A DNA stretch of 64,000 nucleotides, taken from Oceanimonas doudoroffii (lineage in GTDB: Bacteria; Pseudomonadota; Gammaproteobacteria; Enterobacterales; Aeromonadaceae). The stretch spans positions 1,612,001 through 1,676,000 of the forward strand of contig NZ_NBIM01000001.1 in the NCBI RefSeq assembly GCF_002242685.1, given 5' to 3'. Below the pieces are notes generated by a model, which ran no database searches, was not told the origin of the DNA, and worked only from the letters and a program-made list of their open reading frames with translations. Positions 9,187 through 17,350 of this stretch are shown here, piece after piece (position 1 is the stretch's first letter; every line of letters begins with the position of its first letter). The translations under genes were made by a program, and so were the position numbers.

Positions 9187-10350
9187 TTATACCGCTTCCC
9201 GCTTGAGCCGTCGATGGTTCAGCCAGTGTACTCCCCCGCCAATCACCAGCCCCCAGAAGGCACTGCCAATGCCCAGCAAGGACACCCCGGACGCCGTCAC
9301 CATAAAGGTGAGCAGGGCCGCATCCCGCTCGTGCTCGTCACGCAATGCCACGGTCAGGCTGTTCCCTATGGTGCCCAGCAGTGCCAGGCCGGCAATGGCC
9401 ATAATGAGCTCTTTGGGCAGGGCCGCAAACAACGACACCACGGTGGCGGCAAACAGGCCCATCAGAACATAAAACAGGCCGGCCCAGAGGGTGGCTCTGT
9501 AACGCCGCTCGGGCGCGGCATCCACGTCGGGGCCCATGCAGATGGCGGCGCTGATCGCCGCCAGGTTAAAGGAAAAGCCGCCAAAAGGTGCCAGCACCAC
9601 TCCGGCCAGGCCGGTCACGCTCACCAGCGGGGAGGCCGGCACCTGATAGCCATGGGCACGCAGCACCGCCACACCGGGTACGTTTTGCGAGGCCATGGTG
9701 ACCACGAACAAGGGAATGCCCACGCCAATCAGGCTGGCCAGGCTGAATGCCGGCCAGGTGAGCACCGGCATGGCCGGCCGCCAGTCGAGCCGCTCCAGGT
9801 GCAGCAGGCCCGAGCCCGCCGCCAGCGCCAGACCGGCCAGCAGGCACAGCGGGATCACATAGCGAGGCAGCCGCCGGCGCAACGCCAGATAGACCGCCAG
9901 CATGGCGATTACCAGCAAGGGGGCGCTTTGCACCGACACAAACAGGTCCAGGCCAAAGTTAAGCAGCACCCCCCCCAGCATGGCCGCCGCCAGGCCACCG
10001 GGCAGCCGCCGCATAATGTGATCAAACCAGCCGGTCAGGCCGCACACCAGCAACAGCACTGAGCTGAACAGAAATACGCCCACCGCTTCCCCCATGGGCA
10101 GGCCGGCCAGGGCCGTGACCAGCAGAGCCGCCCCCGGTGTGGACCAGGCGGTGAGCACCGGCTGGCGGTAACGCAGGGTCAGCAACAGGGTGGTCAGCCC
10201 CGAGCCCAGTCCCAACGCCCACATCCAGGAGCCGATCTGGGCCTGGCTGGCGCCGGCCGCCGACGCCGCCTGAAAGATAATGGCGGCCGAACTGCTGTAG
10301 CCGACCAGCACCGCAATAAAACCGGCGGCAAGGTGGGAAAGACTGAACAT
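9187..10350 (-). CDS. BenE-family membrane transporter (YdcO-like)
   Basis: About 387 residues and about 11-12 helices. MFSLSHLAAGFIAVLVGYSSSAAIIFQAA is the classic BenE/YdcO N-terminus, and GGFSFNLAAISAAICMGPDVD is a conserved BenE block. The start at 10350 is supported by GGAG just upstream. BenE proteins are proposed benzoate/H+ symporters; YdcO is the E. coli paralogue. Here it is divergent from an XRE-cupin regulator, the same pairing as E. coli ydcO with sutR (ydcN), a regulator linked to sulfur utilisation. The substrate is therefore uncertain: an aromatic acid or a sulfur-related solute. Confidence 0.85.
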   Translation of the reverse strand: MFSLSHLAAGFIAVLVGYSSSAAIIFQAASAAGASQAQIGSWMWALGLGSGLTTLLLTLRYRQPVLTAWSTPGAALLVTALAGLPMGEAVGVFLFSSVLLLVCGLTGWFDHIMRRLPGGLAAAMLGGVLLNFGLDLFVSVQSAPLLVIAMLAVYLALRRRLPRYVIPLCLLAGLALAAGSGLLHLERLDWRPAMPVLTWPAFSLASLIGVGIPLFVVTMASQNVPGVAVLRAHGYQVPASPLVSVTGLAGVVLAPFGGFSFNLAAISAAICMGPDVDAAPERRYRATLWAGLFYVLMGLFAATVVSLFAALPKELIMAIAGLALLGTIGNSLTVALRDEHERDAALLTFMVTASGVSLLGIGSAFWGLVIGGGVHWLNHRRLKREAV

Positions 10351-10366
10351 GGGGGTCTCCGCAATG

Positions 10367-10417
10367 TGCGTTATAACGCATGGGTAAGCCATGCTAGCAA
10401 ATGTATGTTATAACGCA
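10367..10417. promoter_or_regulatory. Paired operator in the ydcO-like / sutR-like divergent promoter
   Basis: A perfect 14-base palindrome TGCGTTATAACGCA occupies 10367-10380, and a second near copy TGTTATAACGCA is at 10406-10417. The centres are 37 bases apart, one next to each divergent gene. The likely binder is the XRE-cupin protein encoded alongside; this is inferred from position and symmetry. Confidence 0.65.
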
Positions 10418-10445
10418 CAACAGAAAAACCAGAGGGAGCCGAGCA

Positions 10446-11006
10446 ATGAAAGAGCTGAATCAACACCTGGCCGCCACCCTGAAACGGCTGCGTGCCGAGC
10501 AGGGCTGGAGCCTGGATCGCTGCGCACAGGCCACCGGGGTCAGCAAGGCCATGCTGGGCCAGATCGAGCGGGGCGAGTCGAGCCCTACCGTGGCCACCCT
10601 GTGGAAGATTGCCGGCGGCTTCAACACCTCGCTGTCTACCTTTCTCGAGCCGGTGCCCGAGCCCGGCCCGGGACCGCTGTTTCGGCAACCGGACCGCCTG
10701 CGCCAGCAACCGGCCGGGGACGGCATGCTGGTGGCACCACTATTTCCGTTTGAGACACGGTTTGGCTTTGAAATGATGGAGTTGACCCTGCTGCCGGGCT
10801 ATCAACGACAATCAGATCCACATGAACCCGGCGTGATTGAGCATGTGATTGTGCGTCAGGGCGAACTTGAACTGCTGCTGGAAGGGCACTGGCAAGCCTT
10901 GGCACCGGGCGCGGCGGTACGCTTTAACGCCGACCAACCCCACGGTTACCGCAACCGAAGCGACTCGCCCGTGGTGTTTTACAACCTCATTCACTACCCG
11001 GCCTGA
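10446..11006 (+). CDS. XRE-family regulator with C-terminal cupin (SutR-like)
   Basis: About 186 residues from ATG 10446, with GAGGGAG upstream. The N-terminal HTH_3 domain (LKRLRAEQGWSLDRCAQATGVSKAMLGQIERGESSPTVATLWKIA) is followed by a cupin_2 fold (about 105-180; SDPHEPGVIEHVIVRQGELELLLEG, ALAPGAAVRFNADQPHGYRN). This is the layout of SutR, PuuR and relatives, in which the cupin binds an effector. It is divergent from the BenE-family gene with palindromic sites in between, so it most likely controls that gene and itself. The stop codon abuts the stop of the convergent CBS gene. Confidence 0.85.
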   Translation: MKELNQHLAATLKRLRAEQGWSLDRCAQATGVSKAMLGQIERGESSPTVATLWKIAGGFNTSLSTFLEPVPEPGPGPLFRQPDRLRQQPAGDGMLVAPLFPFETRFGFEMMELTLLPGYQRQSDPHEPGVIEHVIVRQGELELLLEGHWQALAPGAAVRFNADQPHGYRNRSDSPVVFYNLIHYPA

Positions 11007-11016
11007 TCAGGCCGGG
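10997..11016. terminator. 20-base perfect palindrome at two abutting stop codons
   Basis: The dyad runs from CCCGGCCTGA to TCAGGCCGGG with its centre at 11006/11007. That centre is exactly where the TGA of the plus-strand regulator meets the TGA (TCA on the plus strand) of the minus-strand CBS gene. It has no T-tract, so termination activity is uncertain. Confidence 0.45.
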
Positions 11017-11444
11017 CGCGCCCGCAACAGCTCGGCACACAGGCGCACAAAGTCCGATGAGGTGACCATGCCCTGCAACCTGCCCTGTTCGTCCACCACC
11101 GTCAGGCAGCCATGCTTGTTGCTGAGAAAGAACTCCACCACCTCGGTCAACGGCGCCTGAACATCCACACTTTCCATATCGGCATCGAGGATCTCCATCA
11201 CGCGGCACTGTCGCTCGCGCCGCTCCAGGGCGTTGACCCCGTAGTCGGCCAACAGCCGCATAATGGTGGCAATCATGCGCTTTTGAGTGAGCACCCCCAA
11301 CAGCTTGCCGGTCAGCGGATCCACCACCGGAATATGGCGTATGCCTTTTTCCCGCATCAGCTCGTGGGCATCCTGCAGGGTTGCGGTCTGATCCAGGGTC
11401 AACAGTTCGCGGGTCATGATGTCGCCAACGGATTGCAAGGCCAT
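11007..11444 (-). CDS. CBS-domain pair protein
   Basis: About 145 residues made of two CBS motifs. The first includes IMTRELLTLDQTATLQDAHELMREKGIRHIPVVD; the second covers MEILDADMESVDVQAPLTEVVEFF and HGCLTVVDEQGRLQGMVTSSD. I use ATG 11444, which has AAGGA 8 bases upstream; a longer frame exists but reads as non-coding. Stand-alone CBS proteins bind adenosine nucleotides and regulate other proteins. The partner here is unknown. It converges on the XRE-cupin gene with no intergenic space. Confidence 0.8.
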   Translation of the reverse strand: MALQSVGDIMTRELLTLDQTATLQDAHELMREKGIRHIPVVDPLTGKLLGVLTQKRMIATIMRLLADYGVNALERRERQCRVMEILDADMESVDVQAPLTEVVEFFLSNKHGCLTVVDEQGRLQGMVTSSDFVRLCAELLRARPA

Positions 11445-11524
11445 AGAAAGCTTCCTTTTTCTGTTCATCACGATTAAGGCAAAGTATGTGCCCTGTTTTG
11501 GCACAGTGCAGCGACGGTTGCAAC

Positions 11525-11560
11525 AAAAAGCCCGCCGGCCTGACCGGCCAGCGGGCTTTA
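11525..11560 (-). terminator. Terminator of the hutXZ transcript
   Basis: Stem AAAGCCCGC / GCGGGCTTT with an inner CCGG/CCGG pairing. On the minus strand it is followed by TTTTTG. It lies just past the stop of hutZ. Confidence 0.8.
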
Positions 11561-11576
11561 CCACTCCTCCTTGTGC

Positions 11577-12113
11577 TTACTGGCCGGCGGCCAGGGGCTG
11601 GTGGCCATCGGTCAGGGGCAGCACATCCACCAGATCGTCACCGCTGACCGCAAAGGCCTGACCAAAGCCCTTGACGAACAGTCCCTGAGTAGGTACCAAC
11701 CGGAACAGGTGAAAATCGGCCATACCAGCCAGGCCGGTGACGGTATCACCATGGCGTTCGGTAAGCGCCGCCACCCCGGCCTGCCATGATTCGGTGTCAC
11801 GCTCAACTCGCTCGGGACTGGCATCAAAGGTCAGTCGTTTGCGGGCAAACAGGGTGCGACTGTCCTGCTCGTCTTCCACCATCATCAGCGATACTCTGGG
11901 GTTTGCCAGCAGGTTGCGGGCGTGGCGAGCCAGTTCGCTTATCAAAATGTAATAGCCGTCCTTCAGCAGGGCAAAGGGCGCATAACTGACGTTGGGCTGC
12001 CCTTCGGCATCCACCGTGGCCAGCAACAGGGTTTTCATGCTGTCCCGGAATTCGCGGATTTCCGGCTCCAGACGCCCCTGCAGCCGGGCCTGTTTTTCTG
12101 CCTGGTCAACCAT
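11577..12113 (-). CDS. hutZ: HutZ/HugZ-family haem-utilisation protein
   Basis: Protein of 178 residues with the FMN-binding split-barrel (pyridoxamine-phosphate-oxidase-like) fold of HutZ/HugZ. REFRDSMKTLLLATVDAEGQPNVSYAPFAL is the family N-terminal strand pair, and RHGDTVTGLAGMADFHLFRLVPTQGLFVKGFGQAF is the haem-site region with a conserved His. HutZ of Vibrio cholerae binds and degrades haem in the cytosol to release iron. The gene overlaps the end of hutX by 8 bases and is the last gene of the receptor-hutX-hutZ operon. Confidence 0.88.
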   Translation of the reverse strand: MVDQAEKQARLQGRLEPEIREFRDSMKTLLLATVDAEGQPNVSYAPFALLKDGYYILISELARHARNLLANPRVSLMMVEDEQDSRTLFARKRLTFDASPERVERDTESWQAGVAALTERHGDTVTGLAGMADFHLFRLVPTQGLFVKGFGQAFAVSGDDLVDVLPLTDGHQPLAAGQ

Positions 12114-12609
12114 GTTGCAACTCCTTCAGTGCATGAAAGGCGGCGACCTGTGCGGGAAACAGCTTCCCTTTTTCGTCGCGGCCAAGGTAAATTTTAAAAA
12201 TACAGTGGCCGGCATCATCATAGAAGACCATGGCATGGGCCTCTTTGCCCCGATGCGGCTTGCTCTGCAGGGCGATATGACGAATGGCATCCAGTTTAAG
12301 GTGGCCGTGCAGCTCGCCGGGGGCGCCAAACAGGTTGTAGTAGCCATGGCCGATGCGGCCCTTGGGCAGCGGCGCCTTGACCTCAAAAATGGAGCCGGCA
12401 GCCTCGATAATGGTGGTCACCGGGCCCCACTCCGCCACCTGCTCCAGCACGGTTTGAGCGTGCTCGCCGGCCAGCGGGCAGACCATGTCGGTGGGCAGGC
12501 ACTGCATCACTTGCCATTCGCTGGTGTTCAGCCGGCGGGCCATCTCCACCGGGCGCAGCCCCGTCTCAATGGCCAACAGTGCCTGCACCTGCGTGTTCAG
12601 TTCAGACAT
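12106..12609 (-). CDS. hutX: HutX cytosolic haem carrier
   Basis: Protein of 167 residues matching the HutX/HuvX/ChuX family: VVTTIIEAAGSIFEVKAPLPKGRIGHGYYNLFG-type core and LHGHLKLDAIRHIALQSKPHRGKEAHAMVFYDDAG. HutX carries haem in the cytosol and passes it to HutZ. Between the TonB-dependent receptor and hutZ it makes a compact haem-use operon. In Vibrio the set is usually hutW-hutX-hutZ; no radical-SAM hutW is present here. Confidence 0.88.
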   Translation of the reverse strand: MSELNTQVQALLAIETGLRPVEMARRLNTSEWQVMQCLPTDMVCPLAGEHAQTVLEQVAEWGPVTTIIEAAGSIFEVKAPLPKGRIGHGYYNLFGAPGELHGHLKLDAIRHIALQSKPHRGKEAHAMVFYDDAGHCIFKIYLGRDEKGKLFPAQVAAFHALKELQHG

Positions 12610-12623
12610 CGGTTGTTCCTTGT

Positions 12624-14633
12624 TCAGAAGCGATACAGGGCGCTCAGCTTGATGTTGCGCCCCGGCTCATACAGTTCGCTGAAGGCACGACGATAATACT
12701 CGTCGGTCAGGTTGTCTACCGTCAGCCCGAGCTCCAGACCGCTGAGCGCACCCTGCGCATACCAGTTCGCGCCCAGATCCAGCAGGGTATAGCCCTCGTA
12801 TCCCCTGTTTTCAAAGTGCACCGTATCGGCGCGAGTCAAATGAGCGCCCAGCTTCAACTGGTTATCCAACAGCCAGTAGCCGGTGCTGACCACCCATTTG
12901 TCAGCAGGAATGCCTTCCAGGGCCTTGCCGGTGTTCTTGTCCCGGCCCAAGGTACGGCCGTAAGACAGGCCCAGCTCCAGATCCTGCCAGCGGTAATCAA
13001 GGGCCAGTTCGCCACCCTGAAGCTCGGCGTCCTGCACATTGTCATAACGGGTTTCAAACACCCTGTTGGCAAAATCCATGATGATCTGCTGTTCAATAAA
13101 GTCTTCCACACTGTTCTGGAATAGGCTGGCATTCAGCTTCAGCCGGTCATTACTGGCCAGCACACCGTCAAAGGTTGCCCGGGCAATCAGCTCCTTGTTG
13201 GCGGCCTTTTCCGGGCGCAGCTCAGGGTTGGGCACAAAGACATTACTTCCCATCGGCCCCAGGGAGAAATGGGTGCCGCTGGTATACAACTCCTCGCTGG
13301 TGGGGGCCCTGAAGGCTTCGTCATAACGGGCGATCAGCTCCAGCCAATCGGTGGCCTGCCAGCTCAGCGCCAGCGATTTCGACAGCTCGCTCTCGCTGCG
13401 CTTTGAACCGGCCAGGTTTTTGGCCTCGGTCTGAAAATGGTCGTAACGCAGGGCCGGCAGCAGGGTCCAGGCCTCGGCCACAGGCAGCTCGGCCTGCACA
13501 AAGCCGCCCACCACCTCGGAACGGCCGTCTGCCGGTGTGGGCCGGTTGGCACCTTGCCGGCTGCCCTGGCTCTTGTCCTGATAGCCGTCCAGCCCATAGG
13601 TCAGCTTGCCCCACTCCAGTTGCGAGCGGTTCACCAGGCTGAGCCCCAGGGTGCGGTAATCGGTATGATCCTGCTGGTTCTGTACCACACGAAATTCATC
13701 CACTTCAGTACGGTTGTGGTACAGGGTCAGATCCAGATCCACCAGCCCGGATGCCGGGTTCAGCTGATAACCCAGCGCGGTGCTCTGATCGGTCGACTCC
13801 CGGTCTACCAGCGGGCTGCTGCTGCCGACATTGGTTTCCGGATTACCGGGCACCGAACCGGTGGTTTCACTGCGACGGTGACTCAGACTCAGGCGCTGGG
13901 CATCGTCCAGCTGCCAACCCAGTTTGATCAGACCGCCTCGACCACGCTCGGCGGAATCTGCCAGGCTGCGATCATTTCCCAGGCGCGTATCGTGCTGATC
14001 CCGGTAATAGCCGTTCAGCAGCAGATCAAATTGTTCATCGGCACCGTAAAGGGCGGCACTGGTGCGGTTTTGATCCGCCGCCGTGCCATGGCCCTGCTTG
14101 ATATAGCCACCCACACTCTGGCCGGCGTCCAGCAGCTCCCGGCCATCCTGAGTGGTCTGCGCGACCACGCCGCCGATAGCGCCGCTGCCCCACTGGCTGC
14201 CCACTGGTCCCTTGATCACATCAATTTGCTTCAACAATTCCGGATCGTTTTGATAGGTGCCCCGATGTCCGGCCACAAAGTTCTGCCGGGCACCATCCAC
14301 TAACTGCAGCACTCGGGTGCCTTCCAAACCACGTATTACCGGCTTTTGGTTGCTGCTTCTAGGGCCACCACCGATTTCAATATTGGGCGCATATTTGAGC
14401 GCCTCGGCCACGGTGTCGGGCTGCTGCTCGTCCAATTGCTGACGGGTGATCACGACGGTGCTGAACTTACTGTCGCCAAACGTGGACTTGTCGCGGCTGG
14501 CCTGCACCAGCACCTCATCCAGCTGGCTGGTGCCCGCCGCCTGGACCGGCAGACCAAGGGCAGTCAAGGTAGCCAAGGCCAACAGAGACAGCCGGCGCTC
14601 AGGTAAACACACTGCAATATTCAATCTGTTCAC
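12624..14633 (-). CDS. TonB-dependent haem/haemoglobin receptor
   Basis: About 669 residues from GTG 14633 (NRLNIAVCLPERRLSLLALATLTALGLPVQA signal peptide). The plug domain (about 45-165) has the TonB-box-like start SQLDEVLVQASRD and PVIRGLEGTRVLQLVDGARQNF. The C-terminal barrel ends in FELYEPGRNIKLSALYRF-type strands with terminal Phe. The plug block and the NPEL/FRAP region (FRAPTSEELY) place it with haem/haemoglobin receptors (HutA, HugA, PhuR). It imports haem through the outer membrane using TonB encoded divergently. Possible Fur sites lie upstream. The start is uncertain: an upstream ATG at 14711 would put the signal peptide far inside. Confidence 0.87.
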   Translation of the reverse strand: MNRLNIAVCLPERRLSLLALATLTALGLPVQAAGTSQLDEVLVQASRDKSTFGDSKFSTVVITRQQLDEQQPDTVAEALKYAPNIEIGGGPRSSNQKPVIRGLEGTRVLQLVDGARQNFVAGHRGTYQNDPELLKQIDVIKGPVGSQWGSGAIGGVVAQTTQDGRELLDAGQSVGGYIKQGHGTAADQNRTSAALYGADEQFDLLLNGYYRDQHDTRLGNDRSLADSAERGRGGLIKLGWQLDDAQRLSLSHRRSETTGSVPGNPETNVGSSSPLVDRESTDQSTALGYQLNPASGLVDLDLTLYHNRTEVDEFRVVQNQQDHTDYRTLGLSLVNRSQLEWGKLTYGLDGYQDKSQGSRQGANRPTPADGRSEVVGGFVQAELPVAEAWTLLPALRYDHFQTEAKNLAGSKRSESELSKSLALSWQATDWLELIARYDEAFRAPTSEELYTSGTHFSLGPMGSNVFVPNPELRPEKAANKELIARATFDGVLASNDRLKLNASLFQNSVEDFIEQQIIMDFANRVFETRYDNVQDAELQGGELALDYRWQDLELGLSYGRTLGRDKNTGKALEGIPADKWVVSTGYWLLDNQLKLGAHLTRADTVHFENRGYEGYTLLDLGANWYAQGALSGLELGLTVDNLTDEYYRRAFSELYEPGRNIKLSALYRF

Positions 14634-14699
14634 AATGAATTTCTCGTCAAGCTGAGATAAAAACGAGGCGCAGGCTAACCCATAAGAAATAATAACGCA

Positions 14700-14760
14700 A
14701 CTCGTTATCATTTACATTGACTATGATTTCGTTTTAGTAATGCAACACATTATCATTTGA
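14700..14760. promoter_or_regulatory. Fur-box-like elements between receptor and tonB operons
   Basis: AT-rich divergent region with two copies of TTATCATTT (14705-14713 and 14750-14758), each resembling half of the Fur box (GATAATGATAATCATTATC). One faces each operon. Iron repression by Fur is expected for haem uptake; these are partial matches only. Confidence 0.55.
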
Positions 14761-14761
14761 A

Positions 14762-14789
14762 TAGACATTGATATAAAAATGCGTATGCT
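14762..14789 (+). promoter_or_regulatory. Candidate promoter of tonB-exbBD-hutBCD
   Basis: TAGACA at 14762-14767 and TATGCT at 14784-14789 with 16-base spacing. It lies just downstream of the second Fur-like element and 43 bases before the GTG of tonB. Confidence 0.45.
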
Positions 14790-14832
14790 GTGAGTCTCAT
14801 TTTTTCCCATTTGATTTGTTAAGGGTTGAATC

Positions 14833-15483
14833 GTGAGCCTGAAACGCTACGGCCTCTTCATTGTGACCTCACTGCTGCTGCACGGATTGCTGGTCCAGGC
14901 CATGGAACGTCAGCCGCTGGAAATGGCCCTGGCGCCGGCTGAAAACCCCGGCCCCATCAGTGTGCGCATGTTGCCCACTGTGACTCAGCCTCCCGAGCCA
15001 ACTCCTCCGGAGCCACCCAAGCCTGAGCCGAAACCGGAACCCAAGCCGAAACCGGAACCCAAGCCAAAGCCAAAACCGCAGCCAAAGCCGGTGCCTAAGC
15101 CCGAGCCCAGGCCCGAACCAAAACCGGAGCCCAAGCCCGAACCGCCGCCCGAGCCGGTAAAGCAAGCGCCCAAGCCTCAGACTCAGGCAAAAGACAGTGC
15201 GCCCAAACGCATTGAAAAGCCGAGCTTCCGTACACGGCCATCACCCATTGCCTACCCGAACCAGGCCCGCCGGCGTGGACTGGAAGGCACGGTAGTGGTG
15301 GAAGTCTGGCTGGATGAGCAGGGCAAGCAGACCAAGCGAGTACTGGCACGCTCTTCCGGTGCGAGCGTGCTTGACAACACCGCACTCAAGGCTATCGCCA
15401 AATGGCGTTTTTCCGCCTATGTGGAAAACGGCAAGGCCCTGGCTCACCGCGTACAAATTCCTATTCGTTTCAAACTGGACTAA
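14833..15483 (+). CDS. tonB: TonB energy transducer
   Basis: Protein of 216 residues from GTG 14833, with AAGGG upstream. One N-terminal membrane anchor (about 5-25) is followed by a long periplasmic Pro-Glu/Pro-Lys spacer with repeated PKPEPKPEP blocks (about 48-115). The C-terminal TonB domain (SPIAYPNQARRRGLEGTVVVEVWLDEQGK... ALKAIAKWRFSAYVENGKALAHRVQIPIRFKLD) contacts the TonB box of receptors. First gene of the tonB-exbB-exbD-hutBCD operon, so dedicated to haem uptake. Confidence 0.93.
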   Translation: MSLKRYGLFIVTSLLLHGLLVQAMERQPLEMALAPAENPGPISVRMLPTVTQPPEPTPPEPPKPEPKPEPKPKPEPKPKPKPQPKPVPKPEPRPEPKPEPKPEPPPEPVKQAPKPQTQAKDSAPKRIEKPSFRTRPSPIAYPNQARRRGLEGTVVVEVWLDEQGKQTKRVLARSSGASVLDNTALKAIAKWRFSAYVENGKALAHRVQIPIRFKLD

Positions 15484-15486
15484 ATC

Positions 15487-16107
15487 ATGGCGTTTCTTAA
15501 TCAACTGCATTCACAACTGGGCCTGATGAGCTGGCCCCTGATCATCTGCTCCGTTATCACCCTGGCACTGTGGCTGGAGCGAGGGCTTAGCCTGCTCTGG
15601 ACCAGCCTGCGTGGAGAGCAGGAAAAGCGCCGGCTGCGCCGTCAGGGACTGGTGTGGCCCCAGGAAGATACCGGCCGGGCGGCGTCACTGATGCTGCAAG
15701 GCTGTCAGTTGCTGATGATGCATCAGGGCTGCCCCAAGCCAATTCGCGAAGATTTGGCTGCGGTCTGGCTGCAACAGCAGCGTCGTCGGCTGCACGCCGG
15801 TTTGCGGGTGCTGACCCTGGTGGGGGTTATCAGCCCGCTGCTGGGTCTGCTGGGCACCGTGCTGGGCCTGATTGAAATGTTCAAAAGCATCGGGGAAAGC
15901 GGCGACCCGGTTACCCCGACCCTGCTGGCCGACGGCCTGGGTCTGGCCATGAGCACTACCGCCGCCGGCCTGCTGATCGCCTTGCCCGCCATCGCCGGCG
16001 CCCAGCTGTTCGGGCTCTGGGCCGATCGCCTGCTTGATCGTCTGACCCACGAGCTGAACCGCTGCAACCTGCACCTGGAAGGCCTCAAGGTAGGGGAAGC
16101 CGCATGA
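15487..16107 (+). CDS. exbB: ExbB proton-channel subunit
   Basis: Protein of 206 residues of the MotA/TolQ/ExbB family. It has an N-terminal helix (LGLMSWPLIICSVITLALWLERG), a cytoplasmic loop, and the two C-terminal helices with LLGLLGTVLGLIEMFKS and LADGLGLAMSTTAAGLLIALPAI, the signature of the proton-conducting pentamer. It energises TonB together with ExbD. The start is 3 bases after the tonB stop and the end overlaps exbD by 4 bases. Confidence 0.93.
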   Translation: MAFLNQLHSQLGLMSWPLIICSVITLALWLERGLSLLWTSLRGEQEKRRLRRQGLVWPQEDTGRAASLMLQGCQLLMMHQGCPKPIREDLAAVWLQQQRRRLHAGLRVLTLVGVISPLLGLLGTVLGLIEMFKSIGESGDPVTPTLLADGLGLAMSTTAAGLLIALPAIAGAQLFGLWADRLLDRLTHELNRCNLHLEGLKVGEAA

Positions 16108-16526
16108 TCAAAAGCCCGGACGCCGGCAACAACGGCTGGCGCACCCTGACCCCGGACATTACGCCCCTGCTCGATATCATATTTATCGTGCTGGTGTTTT
16201 TGTTGCTCACCGCCAACATTCCGCTGAAGTCCCTTGAGGTGGAGCTGCCCAAAACCGACAGTGAGGCGCTCTCCGTAGTACAAGAGGACAAGAGCATGAC
16301 CATCAACATGCTGGCAGGCAACCCGGCCTGGGCGCTGCAGGGAGAAAAGTACGAGGACTGGGCGGCCTTCAAGCCGGTGCTTGAACAAAACCTGGATGCC
16401 CTGAAAAAGGCGGATCTGATGCTGGCGTCGGACAGCACGGTCACCGTGGACAACATGATGAAGCTGCTGGCCTTTCTGCAGGAGCATGAGATTCAGGCCA
16501 CCGAGATCTTGATGGAGAACGAATAA
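16104..16526 (+). CDS. exbD: ExbD proton-channel subunit
   Basis: Protein of 140 residues with one N-terminal membrane helix. The essential Asp is in LTPDITPLLDIIFIVLVFLLL, followed by a periplasmic ExbD domain ending in LLAFLQEHEIQATEILMENE. It forms the ExbB5-ExbD2 motor with the upstream gene. ATG overlaps the exbB stop (ATGA), and its last base is the first base of the hutB start. Confidence 0.93.
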   Translation: MIKSPDAGNNGWRTLTPDITPLLDIIFIVLVFLLLTANIPLKSLEVELPKTDSEALSVVQEDKSMTINMLAGNPAWALQGEKYEDWAAFKPVLEQNLDALKKADLMLASDSTVTVDNMMKLLAFLQEHEIQATEILMENE

Positions 16527-17350
16527 TGAAAGCCCTGCTGCTCGCCCCCCTGCTGTTGCTGGCCGGCCAGGCGTTCGCCGGTGCCGAGCGCGTGCTCAGC
16601 GCCGGCAGCAGCGTTACCGAACTGATTTTGGCGCTGAATGCCCAGGACAGGCTGGTGGCCACCGACAGCACCAGTGTGCTGCCCGATGGGCTGGACCTTC
16701 CAAAACTCGGATATCACCGCCAGCTCAGTGCCGAAGGCATGCTCTCTACCGATCCCGACCTGGTGATTGGAAGTACTGAAATGGGTCCCAATGATGCACT
16801 TGAACTGCTCAGCAGGACCGACGTGCAGGTGGAAAAACTGCCCGAAGCCCTGACCGTGATGGAGCTTCAGCGCAATATTACACGCCTGGGTGAACTGTTA
16901 AACAAAGAAGCCGAAGCCCATGCCCTGCACCAGAAGGTGCAGCAACAGGCCGAAGCGCTCAAGGGCAGTGCCAATGGCAAAAAGGCGGTATTTTTGCTGC
17001 TGGGTGACGGTAACCGAGTACAGGTGGCCGGCCGCAATACCCTAGCAGACAGCCTGATTCGACTGGCCGGCGGCGACAACCCGGCCATTGCGCTGGAAGG
17101 CTACAAGCCGGTGGCCATGGAAGCCCTGGTGACCATGCAGCCCGAGGTGATCCTGGTAAGCCGCCGCCACCTGGAGCAACAGGGCAACGGCGCCGAGCTG
17201 CTGCGCCGCTTTCCGCTGCTGGAGCAGACCCCCGCCGCAACCAATGACGCCATTGTGGCCATTAACGGCCGGGCGCTGATCGGTGGCCTGGGCCTGTCTA
17301 CCCTTGATGAAGCCGAGCGTCTGCACCGCGAGTGGTTCGGCAAGCCGTGA
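16526..17350 (+). CDS. hutB: Haem ABC transporter periplasmic binding protein HutB
   Basis: Protein of 274 residues. The signal peptide MKALLLAPLLLLAGQAFAGA ends in an AFA-type site. The type III binding-protein fold (HutB/HmuT/PhuT) starts RVLSAGSSVTELILALNAQDRLVATDSTS and includes PKLGYHRQLSAEGMLSTDPDLVIGSTEMGP; the Tyr in LGYHRQLS is the usual haem ligand of this family. It delivers periplasmic haem to HutCD. Coupled by overlapping start and stop with exbD and hutC. Confidence 0.92.
   Translation: MKALLLAPLLLLAGQAFAGAERVLSAGSSVTELILALNAQDRLVATDSTSVLPDGLDLPKLGYHRQLSAEGMLSTDPDLVIGSTEMGPNDALELLSRTDVQVEKLPEALTVMELQRNITRLGELLNKEAEAHALHQKVQQQAEALKGSANGKKAVFLLLGDGNRVQVAGRNTLADSLIRLAGGDNPAIALEGYKPVAMEALVTMQPEVILVSRRHLEQQGNGAELLRRFPLLEQTPAATNDAIVAINGRALIGGLGLSTLDEAERLHREWFGKP

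Noticed and set aside
15000..15180. Pro-Lys/Pro-Glu tandem repeat as a separate repeat locus
   Set aside because: It is the normal periplasm-spanning spacer of TonB.
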